Assembly: GCF_003013395.1 (NCBI RefSeq)
Contig: NZ_PXZM01000003.1
Location: 558,001-622,000 of the forward strand
Reading direction: 5' to 3'
Source: Brevibacillus fortis
GTDB taxonomy: Bacteria; Bacillota; Bacilli; Brevibacillales; Brevibacillaceae
Length of the DNA stretch: 64,000 nt
Part shown: in pieces, positions 45,554 through 54,106 of the stretch
How the letters are laid out: the number at the start of each line of letters is the position of its first letter
Numbering within the stretch: the first letter of the stretch is position 1
Notes under the pieces: model-generated
What the model saw: only the letters and a program-made list of their open reading frames with translations
What the model was told of the DNA's origin: nothing
Database searches by the model: none
Program-made: the position numbers and the translations under genes

Positions 45554-46678
45554 ATGCAGCAACAACAGGTCAGACAATTTGTCGAGCGCTATTTAGCGAC
45601 TTTTTCTGCCCATATCGTCGAATCTCACCCGGAATATTTGACAGTCAAACTCCCTGTTGAGGTGGACAAGGATATCGGCAACCGCCCTTTTTACTGGAGC
45701 TGGGTGGATAAGATGAATTTGGCTTATCAGCCATTAGTGCTCACCTTTACTTTTCATCCGGATTGCACGCCTGAGGGTTTGCGGTCCGAGCATCTGCACC
45801 TTGGTGCTGCACGCATGCAACAAATTTTCGCTTCAGCCAAAAAGCATGGCAGCTTTGTCTGTATGTACGAGCAACAAGGTGGCATTTTAGGCAATGCCGG
45901 TAAGCGTCGCTCAACCCCTCTCGTGCCTTGGCTCGGAATGAACTTGAAAATTTCCCTACTTTGTGACAAGCGACGCGACATTCTGTTGTATATGGGAATT
46001 AATTTGCATCAACCACGGATGGTGACGGATTTCACTTCATTTTTATTTCAACTTTCCTTGACCCCCGCGATCCCCGACTACTATTACACGCTGGATCGAA
46101 GGGTCACCATACAGGAAGCCCTCCAAATGGCACAACAGGAAGTCGAACATACATTGGAACAAGAAGATCAGCAATGGGCGGAGGACGCGCGCGCACGTTT
46201 GACCGAAGAAATGACCATTTTGGAAGCGTATTATGAGGAATTGGCACGGCGCGAACCACAAAATGAGCAGACAGACGCAGACGAAACGGAAGAAGAAGTA
46301 GAGCAACCGGAAGCTCAGTCATCACTCGAACAGGAAGCTCCGCATCCCGAACCTGATCCTGCTGGGCCACCTTCTGTCGAACAGCCAATAGCTTTTGACG
46401 AATATCGGGCTTCTGGTGGACGAATCCTCGACTTTTTACGTGCAAATGGAATCCAAACCACCCCACGCGAAGAGATTAATCAGGCGGAATGGAAGAAGAG
46501 CACGCCAGATGAGGAAAGACAACGCCGAAAAGACGAGCTGGCATGGCAATACGAGCCGCGGATCGAGGTTCAGTTCATCAATGGTGGCTTGTTCTATTTA
46601 TCTTCCGTCCCTCCCCTCATGCGGTCTTCGAAAGCAAAAAGCATGCGACATCTCCCCGCATCTGGGCGAATCATGTAA
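45554..46678 (+). CDS. yqhG: YqhG family protein
   Basis: The ATG at 45554 (MQQQQVRQFVERYLATF) has AGAGG upstream, giving 374 residues against about 263 in B. subtilis. The N-terminal two thirds (KLPVEVDKDIGNRPFYWSWVD, divided here, to YYTLDRRVTIQEALQMAQ) match the family. The extra C-terminal part contains an acidic, Pro-rich stretch (about residues 240-290) and a final basic segment ending QFINGGLFYLSSVPPLMRSS, not seen in the short form. Function unknown; pairing with yqhH suggests a joint role. Confidence 0.88.
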   Translation: MQQQQVRQFVERYLATFSAHIVESHPEYLTVKLPVEVDKDIGNRPFYWSWVDKMNLAYQPLVLTFTFHPDCTPEGLRSEHLHLGAARMQQIFASAKKHGSFVCMYEQQGGILGNAGKRRSTPLVPWLGMNLKISLLCDKRRDILLYMGINLHQPRMVTDFTSFLFQLSLTPAIPDYYYTLDRRVTIQEALQMAQQEVEHTLEQEDQQWAEDARARLTEEMTILEAYYEELARREPQNEQTDADETEEEVEQPEAQSSLEQEAPHPEPDPAGPPSVEQPIAFDEYRASGGRILDFLRANGIQTTPREEINQAEWKKSTPDEERQRRKDELAWQYEPRIEVQFINGGLFYLSSVPPLMRSSKAKSMRHLPASGRIM

Positions 46679-46788
46679 AAGATCAACGAGAAAATGTGGA
46701 ATAGAAAAGACACGTTGCAACAAATCTTTTTGTCATAGCTGGTTACAATAGGAATAGGTTAAGCCTTTACAAAAGGTGGTGCATAGTT

Positions 46789-47646
46789 GTGACCAGACGA
46801 TTTCTTCCTTTTATCGCTGCTCTTTTGTCTCTGATGCTGCTTTCCTTACCAGCTTTTGCGCAAGACGAGGCAAGCTGGGACAAGCAATTCCAAGCACAAA
46901 TTCGAGAATGGATGGATGCTATCTCAAGCCGAGACCCACAATTCAAGCAATGGCAGGACGCAAAGACGGACGTGCAAACACTTGGTGCAGGGCAACATCA
47001 ATGGCTGGTAAGTATAAAGAAGGCGGACAAGCAAGTCGGATATTTGGTAATAGGAGAATCACCAGATTCAACTTCCCATGAGAAATTCGTCCTGCTGGAA
47101 TACGGTGTCGGGGAGTACATCTTGTTCGATGACGCCTTTGCTCCGAAAGAAATAGCGGCAGAACCAGTTTATGACGGGTTTGCTTCCCACTGGCTGATCA
47201 CCCAGAAGCCAGATACACAAATGGTCAATGCAAAAACAGGAGAAATGTATCCCACTTCTTTTCAAGTCAGTGAGCCTACTGTCGATGCTTTTGCAAGCGA
47301 GCAGCTCATACAAAATGGGCAGCGCCTGACGCAAACGAGAATTTTAAGCGCTATCGAGGCTGATCCTTTTGACCATATTGGGTGGGTTAGCCAAATGAGT
47401 ACAACAGACACAGACGTGTCCTGGAACCAATTGTGGCGACAAGATTATACCTCGCCTGTAACATTGGCCGTCCCGATTCATCAATCGCAAGTACTGGCTC
47501 CCTTTGTCGTGGGGTCCCTGCATTTATGGAATGACCAAAATGCGTATGTGGGCGTATGGGATGAGGGTCTGCGCTTTGTCCCGTATTCCTATGCTCATCG
47601 CGTCGGACGATTTTTTGTAAACGAAACAAGCTCTCCTTCCGAATAA
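46789..47646 (+). CDS. secreted protein of unknown function
   Basis: The GTG start has AAAGGTGG upstream. The 285-residue product has a clear signal peptide (RRFLPFIAALLSLMLLSLPAFAQ) with cleavage expected near residue 24. The mature part contains VGYLVIGESPDS and VGEYILFDDAFAP and no cysteines, with many aromatic residues. I recognise no domain. It stands after yqhG with a gap of 110 bases and is followed by a terminator that begins within its last codons. Confidence 0.75.
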   Translation: MTRRFLPFIAALLSLMLLSLPAFAQDEASWDKQFQAQIREWMDAISSRDPQFKQWQDAKTDVQTLGAGQHQWLVSIKKADKQVGYLVIGESPDSTSHEKFVLLEYGVGEYILFDDAFAPKEIAAEPVYDGFASHWLITQKPDTQMVNAKTGEMYPTSFQVSEPTVDAFASEQLIQNGQRLTQTRILSAIEADPFDHIGWVSQMSTTDTDVSWNQLWRQDYTSPVTLAVPIHQSQVLAPFVVGSLHLWNDQNAYVGVWDEGLRFVPYSYAHRVGRFFVNETSSPSE

Positions 47647-47665
47647 CCGGTTGGAGAGCTTGTTT
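47624..47665 (+). terminator. terminator overlapping the 3' end of the secreted-protein gene
   Basis: AAACAAGCTCTCC pairs perfectly with GGAGAGCTTGTTT and is followed by TTTTT. The left arm encodes the last residues of the upstream gene. Confidence 0.85.
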
Positions 47666-47679
47666 TTTACGTGTTTTAT

Positions 47680-47934
47680 TCACCGATGATTTGTAGGAGA
47701 CAGACGTTCATGAACGGCATGAAAAATTTCATTGACCGTCATTCCCTCTGCATTAATGACGGGAGCTCCTGTAATCGTTTTGTTTTGATTACCCAGTACG
47801 TTGATGTCCTGGCCTGTGATGACAATCGCATCTACAACCTGCTGCCAGTTGCCCAGATCAACAACATCGTAACCATTTTGACGCAACATCTCGCACACTT
47901 CAGACAGGGAATTTTCTACCGCTACTCTCGCCAT
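47680..47934 (-). CDS. YkuS family (UPF0180) protein
   Basis: The ATG at 47934 (MARVAVENSLSEVCEML) has GGAGGGTGCAT upstream and gives 84 residues. The family is small, cytoplasmic and common in Bacillota. The sequence VENSLSEV...LRQNGYDVVDLGN is typical, and VITGQDINVLGNQNK matches. No function is established. It is convergent with the secreted-protein gene and lies 39 bases downstream of the yqzE-like gene. Confidence 0.85.
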   Translation of the reverse strand: MARVAVENSLSEVCEMLRQNGYDVVDLGNWQQVVDAIVITGQDINVLGNQNKTITGAPVINAEGMTVNEIFHAVHERLSPTNHR

Positions 47935-47973
47935 ATGCACCCTCCGTCTTCGTTCATGGTAGGTTTACGAATT

Positions 47974-48135
47974 TTATTTGCGCCACAACAGTCGAATGGA
48001 CATCGGAATGGCACCAAACCAGCGTGAAGCCCATGACTCGCGTGGAGTCTTACGCAAACGGCGTTCATCTTTTGGGGTATCCACGTACTGAACAAACTGT
48101 TTTGTCAGGTACTTTAAATATTCCTGAAAGGACAT
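47974..48135 (-). CDS. yqzE: YqzE family small protein
   Basis: The ATG at 48135 (MSFQEYLKYLTKQFVQY) has AAGGAGGTCAAG upstream and gives 53 residues. The conserved core LTKQFVQYVDTP and SWASRWFGAIPMSIRLLW match the YqzE family found near comG and aroK in Bacillus. The C-terminus looks membrane-interacting. It lies 57 bases after aroK in the same direction. Function unknown. Confidence 0.88.
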   Translation of the reverse strand: MSFQEYLKYLTKQFVQYVDTPKDERRLRKTPRESWASRWFGAIPMSIRLLWRK

Positions 48136-48192
48136 CACACTTGACCTCCTTCTTACTCGCGGATTCACACCACGGCGCAAGCGCTGTCCCCT

Positions 48193-48714
48193 CTATTGTT
48201 CCCCGTCCTGCGTTCTTTCAACCACTTGGGTCGTAATTTCCAACACAATATCGGAAAGGCTCTTTCCTGTCGTATCCACCTGAATCGGCGCGAAATCGTA
48301 TACACCTGCGCGCTCTGCCATTAAGGTTTTTACCCTTGTCGCTACTCCTCCTGCCAACAAAGGCCTACCTGTATCATTTTCCAAACGCTTGATGAGCTCT
48401 TCTTCTGTGGCATGCAGCGCGATGACGATGCCATGCTCCATCATCATCTCTACGTTTTGCTTCCGCAATACAGCTCCTCCACCAGTTGTTACTACCTGAG
48501 ATCCTTCTGCCAGTAATTGTGCAAGACGTTTCGTCTCGACGTCTCGGAAATACGCTTCGCCTTGAGCGGTGAATATTTCTGGAATACTGCGCCCTTCGCT
48601 TTCCACAATCGCATCATCCAAGTCCGTATGCTTCATTCCTAAAGAAGCAGCGAGTGCGGCGCCCACCGTAGTTTTTCCAGTTCCCATAAATCCGACCAAC
48701 ACCAGATTCGTCAT
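48193..48714 (-). CDS. aroK: shikimate kinase
   Basis: This 173-residue P-loop kinase phosphorylates shikimate with ATP. The Walker A GFMGTGKTT (8-16), substrate-binding DLDDAI (about 32-37), FRDVET and GGGAVLRK are present. Its start overlaps the stop of the M1 peptidase gene by four bases (ATGA), so it is translationally coupled to it. In B. subtilis aroK lies in the same comG-yqzE area. Confidence 0.96.
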   Translation of the reverse strand: MTNLVLVGFMGTGKTTVGAALAASLGMKHTDLDDAIVESEGRSIPEIFTAQGEAYFRDVETKRLAQLLAEGSQVVTTGGGAVLRKQNVEMMMEHGIVIALHATEEELIKRLENDTGRPLLAGGVATRVKTLMAERAGVYDFAPIQVDTTGKSLSDIVLEITTQVVERTQDGEQ

Positions 48715-50579
48715 TTTGTTTCTGCCGCCTTTCCAATCGTTCGGTGTGTATTGATCTTCACTGTTTTTTGTTGTTGATTGTATACTGTCTCATATCCCAT
48801 TGCTTGTTCAAAAAATGACAGTGGGACCATCGTACGTTCTTTGATTTCGATTAACGGGCTGCCTAAATCTATTCGCTTCCCAGCTACGTCAGCAAAGCGC
48901 TCCCGTTCCTTTATAAATACTTCGCGTCCATTTCCTTTTACGCGGATCATTTGCTTCTTGTCGTCCCAGCTAATCGCTAGTCCCATTTTCTCACCTAGCT
49001 CACGCAGCGGAATGTACACCGTATTTTGGGTTACCCGCGCCGGAATCGATGGATAAAAACTCATGTTGTTGATGATCGTGGTGATATAGGGCTCCAACTG
49101 CAATGCACCAAAGCCATTCTTATTTGCACTATTGGTATACAGGGTGAAATATTTTGCTTCCCCTTGCAAGGTTTGCCCAAGTGCCTGGTCGAGATGCTCT
49201 GCACCAATGACACTGCCATGATAATTTTGCTGGACGCGCTGCAAGAATCGCTTATACGCATCGTCACCGATCTTGCTGCGCAGGTTGTCAAACAGGAGTG
49301 CTCCCCGGGAATACCAGGTCAGCTTAAACTCTTCTTCTGTGACAAACTTCTGCAACGGCTTGTCCAGCTTTCCATTTGGATAACGCTCCTGCAAACGTTT
49401 GACATCCCGGTTGTACTCGTCTAACAGACTCGTAGCTGATTGCGCACCATAACGCTTCTGCAAGTAATGATACACGCCGAGCTCCACCAGCCCCTCATCA
49501 AGCCACCCATGCGAGGACTCCAGTGTAGCCACACTGTTGTACCACCAAAGATGCCCCACCTCATGCGGAAGCCAATGATCGAGCAGATTGTTATGATGCA
49601 TGTCTCTTTTGAATATGGCGAGGTTAGCGTATTCCATCGCGTACGTCGTTCCTGTACTTGTCTCCGCAATCGCCACGTGTGGATACGGCAACGGACCGAA
49701 CATATCGATAAAAGTAGGAAATACTGATTGGGCAATGGTCTTGATTCTTTCAATGTTTCCTTTATCGACGGATGCAATGTCAACCGATAAATTCGGAGCA
49801 AATTGAATCGTTTCAATGTGATAAAGCGGGCTTCCCACCAGTCCAAAGTTCAACAGATTTTTTGCTTGATAATGGACTTGCTGCTTACTGCCACCAACTG
49901 CCTTCGATTGTCCTCTGCCCCATGAACTGACCCATTGGTAGCCTTGTGGAGAGGTAAATGACACATCATAATCCCCATAGTGGTAAACGAATGGATCACC
50001 AAAATCAACGCGTTGCGGAGGGTCATACCAAACGCCTTTTTGATTTTGGGCACCGAGCATCGGATACCATGTCGTCAACGTCCATATATCGTCTTTGACT
50101 CCAAAGCGAGTACCCCTACGCGGAACCGGGTTCTCGAATTCAATGGTTAAAGCGCCACGAAGCTCCTTTCCGAGAGGATTGGCCATCTTCACCAGCGATT
50201 GACCACGTTCAAAAGAAAGCGGCTTGTCCTTGTAGCGAATCGACTTCACCGTCATTTTGTTCCACAGGTAGTCGTAAATATACAGCCGTACATCTGGCGT
50301 CTTCGGGTTGTCGAACTCCAAGGTCATGTTTCCCGTTATTTTTGCTTCAGACGTATGTAATTCAGCTTGAATCTTATATACAGGGTTTAGATCCTTTACA
50401 TAAGACGGCAGTGGAGGATCATATGAGAATGGATCGACGAACTTTTGCTCCTCCTCCGGAGATTGATTCATGGCAATGATTTGAGAAATTGCTGGCCAAT
50501 ACGCGACGACCCCAGCTGAGCCAAAAAAAACGAGGATCGTCACACATACTAGCAAGCTCGTTTTATGTAGTGATTTCAT
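48711..50579 (-). CDS. membrane-anchored M1 metallopeptidase with C-terminal stalk domain
   Basis: The ATG at 50579 (MKSLHKTSLLVCVTILV) has GGGGG upstream, giving 622 residues. An N-terminal membrane helix (about 8-28) is followed by a beta domain and an M1 peptidase core with HEVGH at 339-343 and the third zinc ligand Glu362 in WLDEGLVE, the proper HEXXH-18-E spacing. The C-terminal region (from about residue 525) has two short repeats, TVYIPLRELGEKMGLAISWDD and TMVPLSFFEQAMGYETVY (separately), of the copper amine oxidase N-terminal stalk type. It would cleave peptides outside the cell. Confidence 0.9.
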   Translation of the reverse strand: MKSLHKTSLLVCVTILVFFGSAGVVAYWPAISQIIAMNQSPEEEQKFVDPFSYDPPLPSYVKDLNPVYKIQAELHTSEAKITGNMTLEFDNPKTPDVRLYIYDYLWNKMTVKSIRYKDKPLSFERGQSLVKMANPLGKELRGALTIEFENPVPRRGTRFGVKDDIWTLTTWYPMLGAQNQKGVWYDPPQRVDFGDPFVYHYGDYDVSFTSPQGYQWVSSWGRGQSKAVGGSKQQVHYQAKNLLNFGLVGSPLYHIETIQFAPNLSVDIASVDKGNIERIKTIAQSVFPTFIDMFGPLPYPHVAIAETSTGTTYAMEYANLAIFKRDMHHNNLLDHWLPHEVGHLWWYNSVATLESSHGWLDEGLVELGVYHYLQKRYGAQSATSLLDEYNRDVKRLQERYPNGKLDKPLQKFVTEEEFKLTWYSRGALLFDNLRSKIGDDAYKRFLQRVQQNYHGSVIGAEHLDQALGQTLQGEAKYFTLYTNSANKNGFGALQLEPYITTIINNMSFYPSIPARVTQNTVYIPLRELGEKMGLAISWDDKKQMIRVKGNGREVFIKERERFADVAGKRIDLGSPLIEIKERTMVPLSFFEQAMGYETVYNQQQKTVKINTHRTIGKAAETK

Positions 50580-50730
50580 GACAGCCCCCATATAATAAAT
50601 CGCCCGGCGGCAGGCGCTAAATGTTTTTGTTTCATTGTAGCAAATATATGTCAAACTGAGTAGAAAATCAGGAGATTCTGTAGAGAAAACGCCATATTTG
50701 ACGATAATCTCTTTCCTGCGAAAAATAAAA

Positions 50731-50767
50731 AAGCCGCCACTCATTGTATCGTAATGATTGGCAGCTT
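50731..50767 (-). terminator. terminator after the molybdate-type regulator gene
   Basis: AAGC-n-GCC...CATTG pairs with CAATG...GGC-n-GCTT with mismatches, followed on the minus strand by TTTTTTATTTT. Confidence 0.8.
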
Positions 50768-50777
50768 TCTTTAGCTT

Positions 50778-51737
50778 TTACCAAGTTTCGTACATAATTT
50801 TTCCGGTTTGGCTGAGATCATAGCCTCCAACTGCTTCTAATTCCTTTTGAAACGGGAGTGACCCGAGAACATCAAGAACGGCTTGAATGAGCTGTTCGTT
50901 GTCCTTGTTTTTCAATAAGACGAGGTCATATCGCTCACGCACAGTTGGTACAAACTCCACTCCGACGAGTGAAGCTGCCTTTTCTATGCCCACCCCTACG
51001 TCTGCCTCGCGCCGTGCCACTACCCCTGCGACTGCCAGATGATTGGACTCTTCCCGATCAAAGCCAATTACGTCACTCCCCGCTATTTTTGCCAATCGAA
51101 ACTGCTCTTCAATCAAAGTGCGTGCACCGGATCCTTTTTCCCGATTGACCATTCGAATACCTGGCTTGGTAAAATCACTCCATGTCTTGATCTGTTTCGG
51201 ATTGCCTGCCTGAACGTAGAATCCCGCCCAACGTGACAGCATATTGACGACGACATAACGATGCCCACACAATATGCGACGAATGTACGGGACATTGTAT
51301 TCATTGGTATCCCCATCGTACAAATGCGTGCTGACGATATCCGCCTTACCCGCATACATCGCCACGAGGCTGTTCAGAGAGCCCACGTACGAGCGAAGCG
51401 GTCGGTATGCCTCATCCTTTTTCTCCAGATGCCCCGCCAGCAAATCCAGGCTCACATCCTGCCCGCTGATAATGATATTGCGGCCTGTACCAGCCTGCTC
51501 ATGTCGTGACGATTGCTGAGCTTGTCCTGTCTCTCGAATGCTAACAGCTGAGGCTTGTCTGTATTCTCCCTTTGCCTTCGCCTTGTACGCTTCCAGATCG
51601 CTTTCGTCTACGCGCATTTGCCGACCGACGCGATAAGCGGGCAGCTCTCCTTTTTTAATCAGATCGTAGACCGTCAGCTTGGAAATACGTAGAATTTTCG
51701 CTATTTCTTCTGTGGTATAAGAATTTTGTTGACTCAT
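50778..51737 (-). CDS. molybdate-responsive type regulator: excisionase-like HTH plus PBP domain
   Basis: This 319-residue protein joins an N-terminal excisionase/MerR-like helix-turn-helix (YTTEEIAKILRISKLTVYDLI, then GELPAYRVGRQMRV, about residues 7-48) to a C-terminal periplasmic-binding-protein-like domain (about 85-315). The C-terminal part has RILCGHRYVVVNM, NREKGSGARTLIEEQF and VGVGIEKAA, as in YvgK-type proteins that bind molybdate. It is divergent from modA, so it probably senses molybdate and controls the transporter. The start has GGAGGCGGGAC. Confidence 0.88.
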   Translation of the reverse strand: MSQQNSYTTEEIAKILRISKLTVYDLIKKGELPAYRVGRQMRVDESDLEAYKAKAKGEYRQASAVSIRETGQAQQSSRHEQAGTGRNIIISGQDVSLDLLAGHLEKKDEAYRPLRSYVGSLNSLVAMYAGKADIVSTHLYDGDTNEYNVPYIRRILCGHRYVVVNMLSRWAGFYVQAGNPKQIKTWSDFTKPGIRMVNREKGSGARTLIEEQFRLAKIAGSDVIGFDREESNHLAVAGVVARREADVGVGIEKAASLVGVEFVPTVRERYDLVLLKNKDNEQLIQAVLDVLGSLPFQKELEAVGGYDLSQTGKIMYETW

Positions 51738-51793
51738 GTCCCGCCTCCGTCATCTCCTTTGCTATATTTTCAATCAAGTGTCGTAAAATCGCA

Positions 51794-51854
51794 ATTGATT
51801 ATTCATTACGAATCAATATAATCTAGTTATGTCCAGTTATAATTAATTATAACT
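51794..51854. promoter_or_regulatory. two inverted repeats between the regulator and modA, candidate operators
   Basis: A perfect 20-bp palindrome (AGTTATAATT followed by its inverse) occupies 51835-51854, 26 bases before the modA start. A second repeat ATTGATT (51794-51800) with AATCAAT (51811-51817) lies closer to the regulator gene. Both are good candidates for regulator binding sites. Confidence 0.6.
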
Positions 51855-51880
51855 AAATATAATTATGGAGGTCTTTTTTT

Positions 51881-52678
51881 ATGAAGAAGCACTGGTTAGC
51901 TTTATTGGCGGCATTTTGCTTGATGCTCACTGCTTGCTCGACAACACAAACAACACCACAAGCAAGTGAACCGGCCAAAACCGATGCACCAAAGGTCGAA
52001 CTAATGATATCTGCCGCAGCCAGCTTGACTGATGCCTTGAATGAGTTAAAAACCCAATATGAAACGGAACACCCGGGAACGACCCTGACCTTTAACTTCG
52101 GAGGCTCAGGCAAACTCGCTACACAAATTACCCAAGGCGCTCCATCTGACGTATTTTTGTCGGCTAGTAAAAAAGATATGGATGGTCTAGAGGAACAGAA
52201 CCTGATCAACAAAGACTCTCGCCAAGACTTCACGAAAAACTCGCTTGTTCTCATTGCAGGTAACACAAGCTCTGTCGCTATCACTTCTTTTGAAGAACTG
52301 AACAACGCAGCGATCAAGCATATTGCCGTCGGTGAGCCTGAGACAGTCCCAGCAGGACGATATGCAAAAGAAACATTGGATTCGCTGAAATTGTGGGATT
52401 CGCTTTCCGCACAAATGGTATTTGGCAGCGATGTTCGCCAAGTTTTGACCTTCGTGGAATCCGGTAACGCGGAAGTCGGTATCGTCTATTCCAGTGATGC
52501 CGCAGCTTCGAAAAATGTAAAGGTATTGGCGACAGCCAAGCCTGAATGGCACAAGCCGATCGTTTATCCAGGTGCGGTCGTCAGCGCATCGAAAAACCCT
52601 GAAGCAGCAAAAGCTTTTCTTGCCTACTTGACAAGCGACAAAGGAAAAGCGATCTTACAGAAGTACGGGTTTCAATAA
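51881..52678 (+). CDS. modA: molybdate ABC transporter substrate-binding lipoprotein
   Basis: This 265-residue protein has a lipoprotein signal with the lipobox LTAC at about residues 16-19, so it is anchored by lipid at Cys19. The mature part begins with a Thr/Gln-rich linker and continues with MISAAASLTDALNELK, TFNFGGSGKLATQI and SAQMVFGSDVRQVL, typical of ModA. It binds molybdate or tungstate outside the cell. It starts the plus-strand modA-modB-modC operon and has TGGAGG upstream. Confidence 0.95.
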   Translation: MKKHWLALLAAFCLMLTACSTTQTTPQASEPAKTDAPKVELMISAAASLTDALNELKTQYETEHPGTTLTFNFGGSGKLATQITQGAPSDVFLSASKKDMDGLEEQNLINKDSRQDFTKNSLVLIAGNTSSVAITSFEELNNAAIKHIAVGEPETVPAGRYAKETLDSLKLWDSLSAQMVFGSDVRQVLTFVESGNAEVGIVYSSDAAASKNVKVLATAKPEWHKPIVYPGAVVSASKNPEAAKAFLAYLTSDKGKAILQKYGFQ

Positions 52679-52708
52679 ACCAGCATAATCGAATGGGAGG
52701 TGGCAAGC

Positions 52709-53395
52709 GTGATCGAAACCAATCTTACTCCTTTGATGCTCTCTCTGAAAGTAGCTGCGCTCTCCACCTCCTTTGTATTTGTCCTTGGGATGGTTTTTGC
52801 AAGATGGATGACACAAAAGGATTTTTGGGGGAAGAATGTACTGGAGTCTTTCTTTTTACTTCCGCTCGTTCTCCCTCCCACTGTTGTCGGCTTTGGCTTG
52901 TTGATGCTTTTCGGGAAAAACGGTTTTCTCGGCAAGCTTTTGCAAGAATGGTTCAACATTACCGTCGTCTTTACACTGACAGGAGCCGTTATTGCCTCAA
53001 TTGTCGTTTCCTTTCCGTTGATGTATCAGAGTGCTGTCGCTGCCTTCACAGGAGTTGATCATCGTTTGGAGAATGCGGCACGCACGATGGGCGCTTCCGA
53101 ATGGCGATTGTTCTGGACCGTCACCTTTCCGTTGGCTTGGCCTGGCCTGTTGGCCGGGTTTGTTCTTTCTTTTGCCCGTGGTTTAGGGGAGTTTGGTGCT
53201 ACTCTCATGCTCGCAGGCTACATCCCTGGGAAAACCGATACGATTCCCGTCGCCATTTATTTTGCTGTTGAGGCTGGTCAGATGGATAAGGCATTGTTTT
53301 GGGTCATCATTATTGTTTCCTTGGGTATGGGTACGACACTCTGGTTGAATTGGTGGAGTCGTCGCAATGTGCGCAGGTACGCCAATCAAAAGTAA
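52709..53395 (+). CDS. modB: molybdate ABC transporter permease
   Basis: The GTG at 52709 (VIETNLTPLMLSLKV) is preferred to one three codons earlier because GGGAGG is eight bases upstream; the product has 228 residues. Five or six membrane helices are visible with LPLVLPPTVVGFGLLMLFG and the EAA-type ATPase contact loop AARTMGASEWRLFWTVTFPLAWPG (in two parts). Position between modA and modC confirms ModB. Confidence 0.94.
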   Translation: MIETNLTPLMLSLKVAALSTSFVFVLGMVFARWMTQKDFWGKNVLESFFLLPLVLPPTVVGFGLLMLFGKNGFLGKLLQEWFNITVVFTLTGAVIASIVVSFPLMYQSAVAAFTGVDHRLENAARTMGASEWRLFWTVTFPLAWPGLLAGFVLSFARGLGEFGATLMLAGYIPGKTDTIPVAIYFAVEAGQMDKALFWVIIIVSLGMGTTLWLNWWSRRNVRRYANQK

Positions 53396-53411
53396 GGCAG
53401 GTGAATGGTAG

Positions 53412-54074
53412 ATGCTCTCCGTCAACATTCAGAAGCGTTTGCCTGATTTTATTTTGGATGTGTCCTTTTCGGTACAGAAGGAAATTGTCGTGCTGTTCGG
53501 ACCATCCGGCTCTGGCAAAACAACGATACTGAACAGTATTGCAGGTCTGGTTCATCCTGATACCGGCGTGATCCAATTAAATGAGAACGTCTATTATCGC
53601 GAAGGACAGAAGCCGCTTCCCGTTCAAAAGCGCAACATCGGGTATTTATTTCAAGATTATGCGCTGTTCCCTCACATGACGGTGGAGCAAAATGTTCGAT
53701 ACGGCTTGAAAAAGGGACATGAGCTCAATTTGGCTCCATTGTTGTCTACGGTGGGAATCGATCATCTGCTGCAAAAATATCCGCACCAGTTATCCGGAGG
53801 ACAAAAACAGCGGGTGGCACTCATACGTGCACTTGCTACTGAACCCGACATTCTGCTCCTTGATGAGCCTTTATCCGCACTGGATGCGGATACGCGTAAA
53901 CAATGCCAGGATGAGTTGCTTCGCCTTCACGCCATCTGGAACATCCCGTTTCTGCTGGTCACCCATGATCGTGAAGAAGCCGAGAAGCTCGCGGATGTCA
54001 TTTTACTGATCGATAACGGCACAATCAAAGAACGGAAAAATGAAAAAAGCCATCCAGCAACGTCCATTTCCTGA
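53412..54074 (+). CDS. modC: molybdate ABC transporter ATP-binding protein
   Basis: This 220-residue ATPase has Walker A GPSGSGKTT, the Q-loop YLFQDYALFPH, signature LSGGQKQRV, Walker B LLLDEPLSALDA and the switch His in THDREEA. It ends after about 220 residues and so lacks the C-terminal regulatory molybdate-binding domain of E. coli ModC; molybdate sensing may rest with the divergent regulator. It has AGGTGA before ATG. A terminator begins within its last codons. Confidence 0.93.
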   Translation: MLSVNIQKRLPDFILDVSFSVQKEIVVLFGPSGSGKTTILNSIAGLVHPDTGVIQLNENVYYREGQKPLPVQKRNIGYLFQDYALFPHMTVEQNVRYGLKKGHELNLAPLLSTVGIDHLLQKYPHQLSGGQKQRVALIRALATEPDILLLDEPLSALDADTRKQCQDELLRLHAIWNIPFLLVTHDREEAEKLADVILLIDNGTIKERKNEKSHPATSIS

Positions 54075-54105
54075 TAATGGGATGGCATTGCTGAATGGCT
54101 TTTTT
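54043..54105. terminator. bidirectional terminator between modC and pxpA
   Basis: AAAAAAGCCATCCAGCAA pairs with TTGCTGAATGGCTTTTTT except one mismatch; a small inner CCAT/ATGG pair fills the loop. The left arm lies inside the modC 3' end, and the right arm ends two bases before pxpA. Confidence 0.85.
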
Positions 54106-54106
54106 A

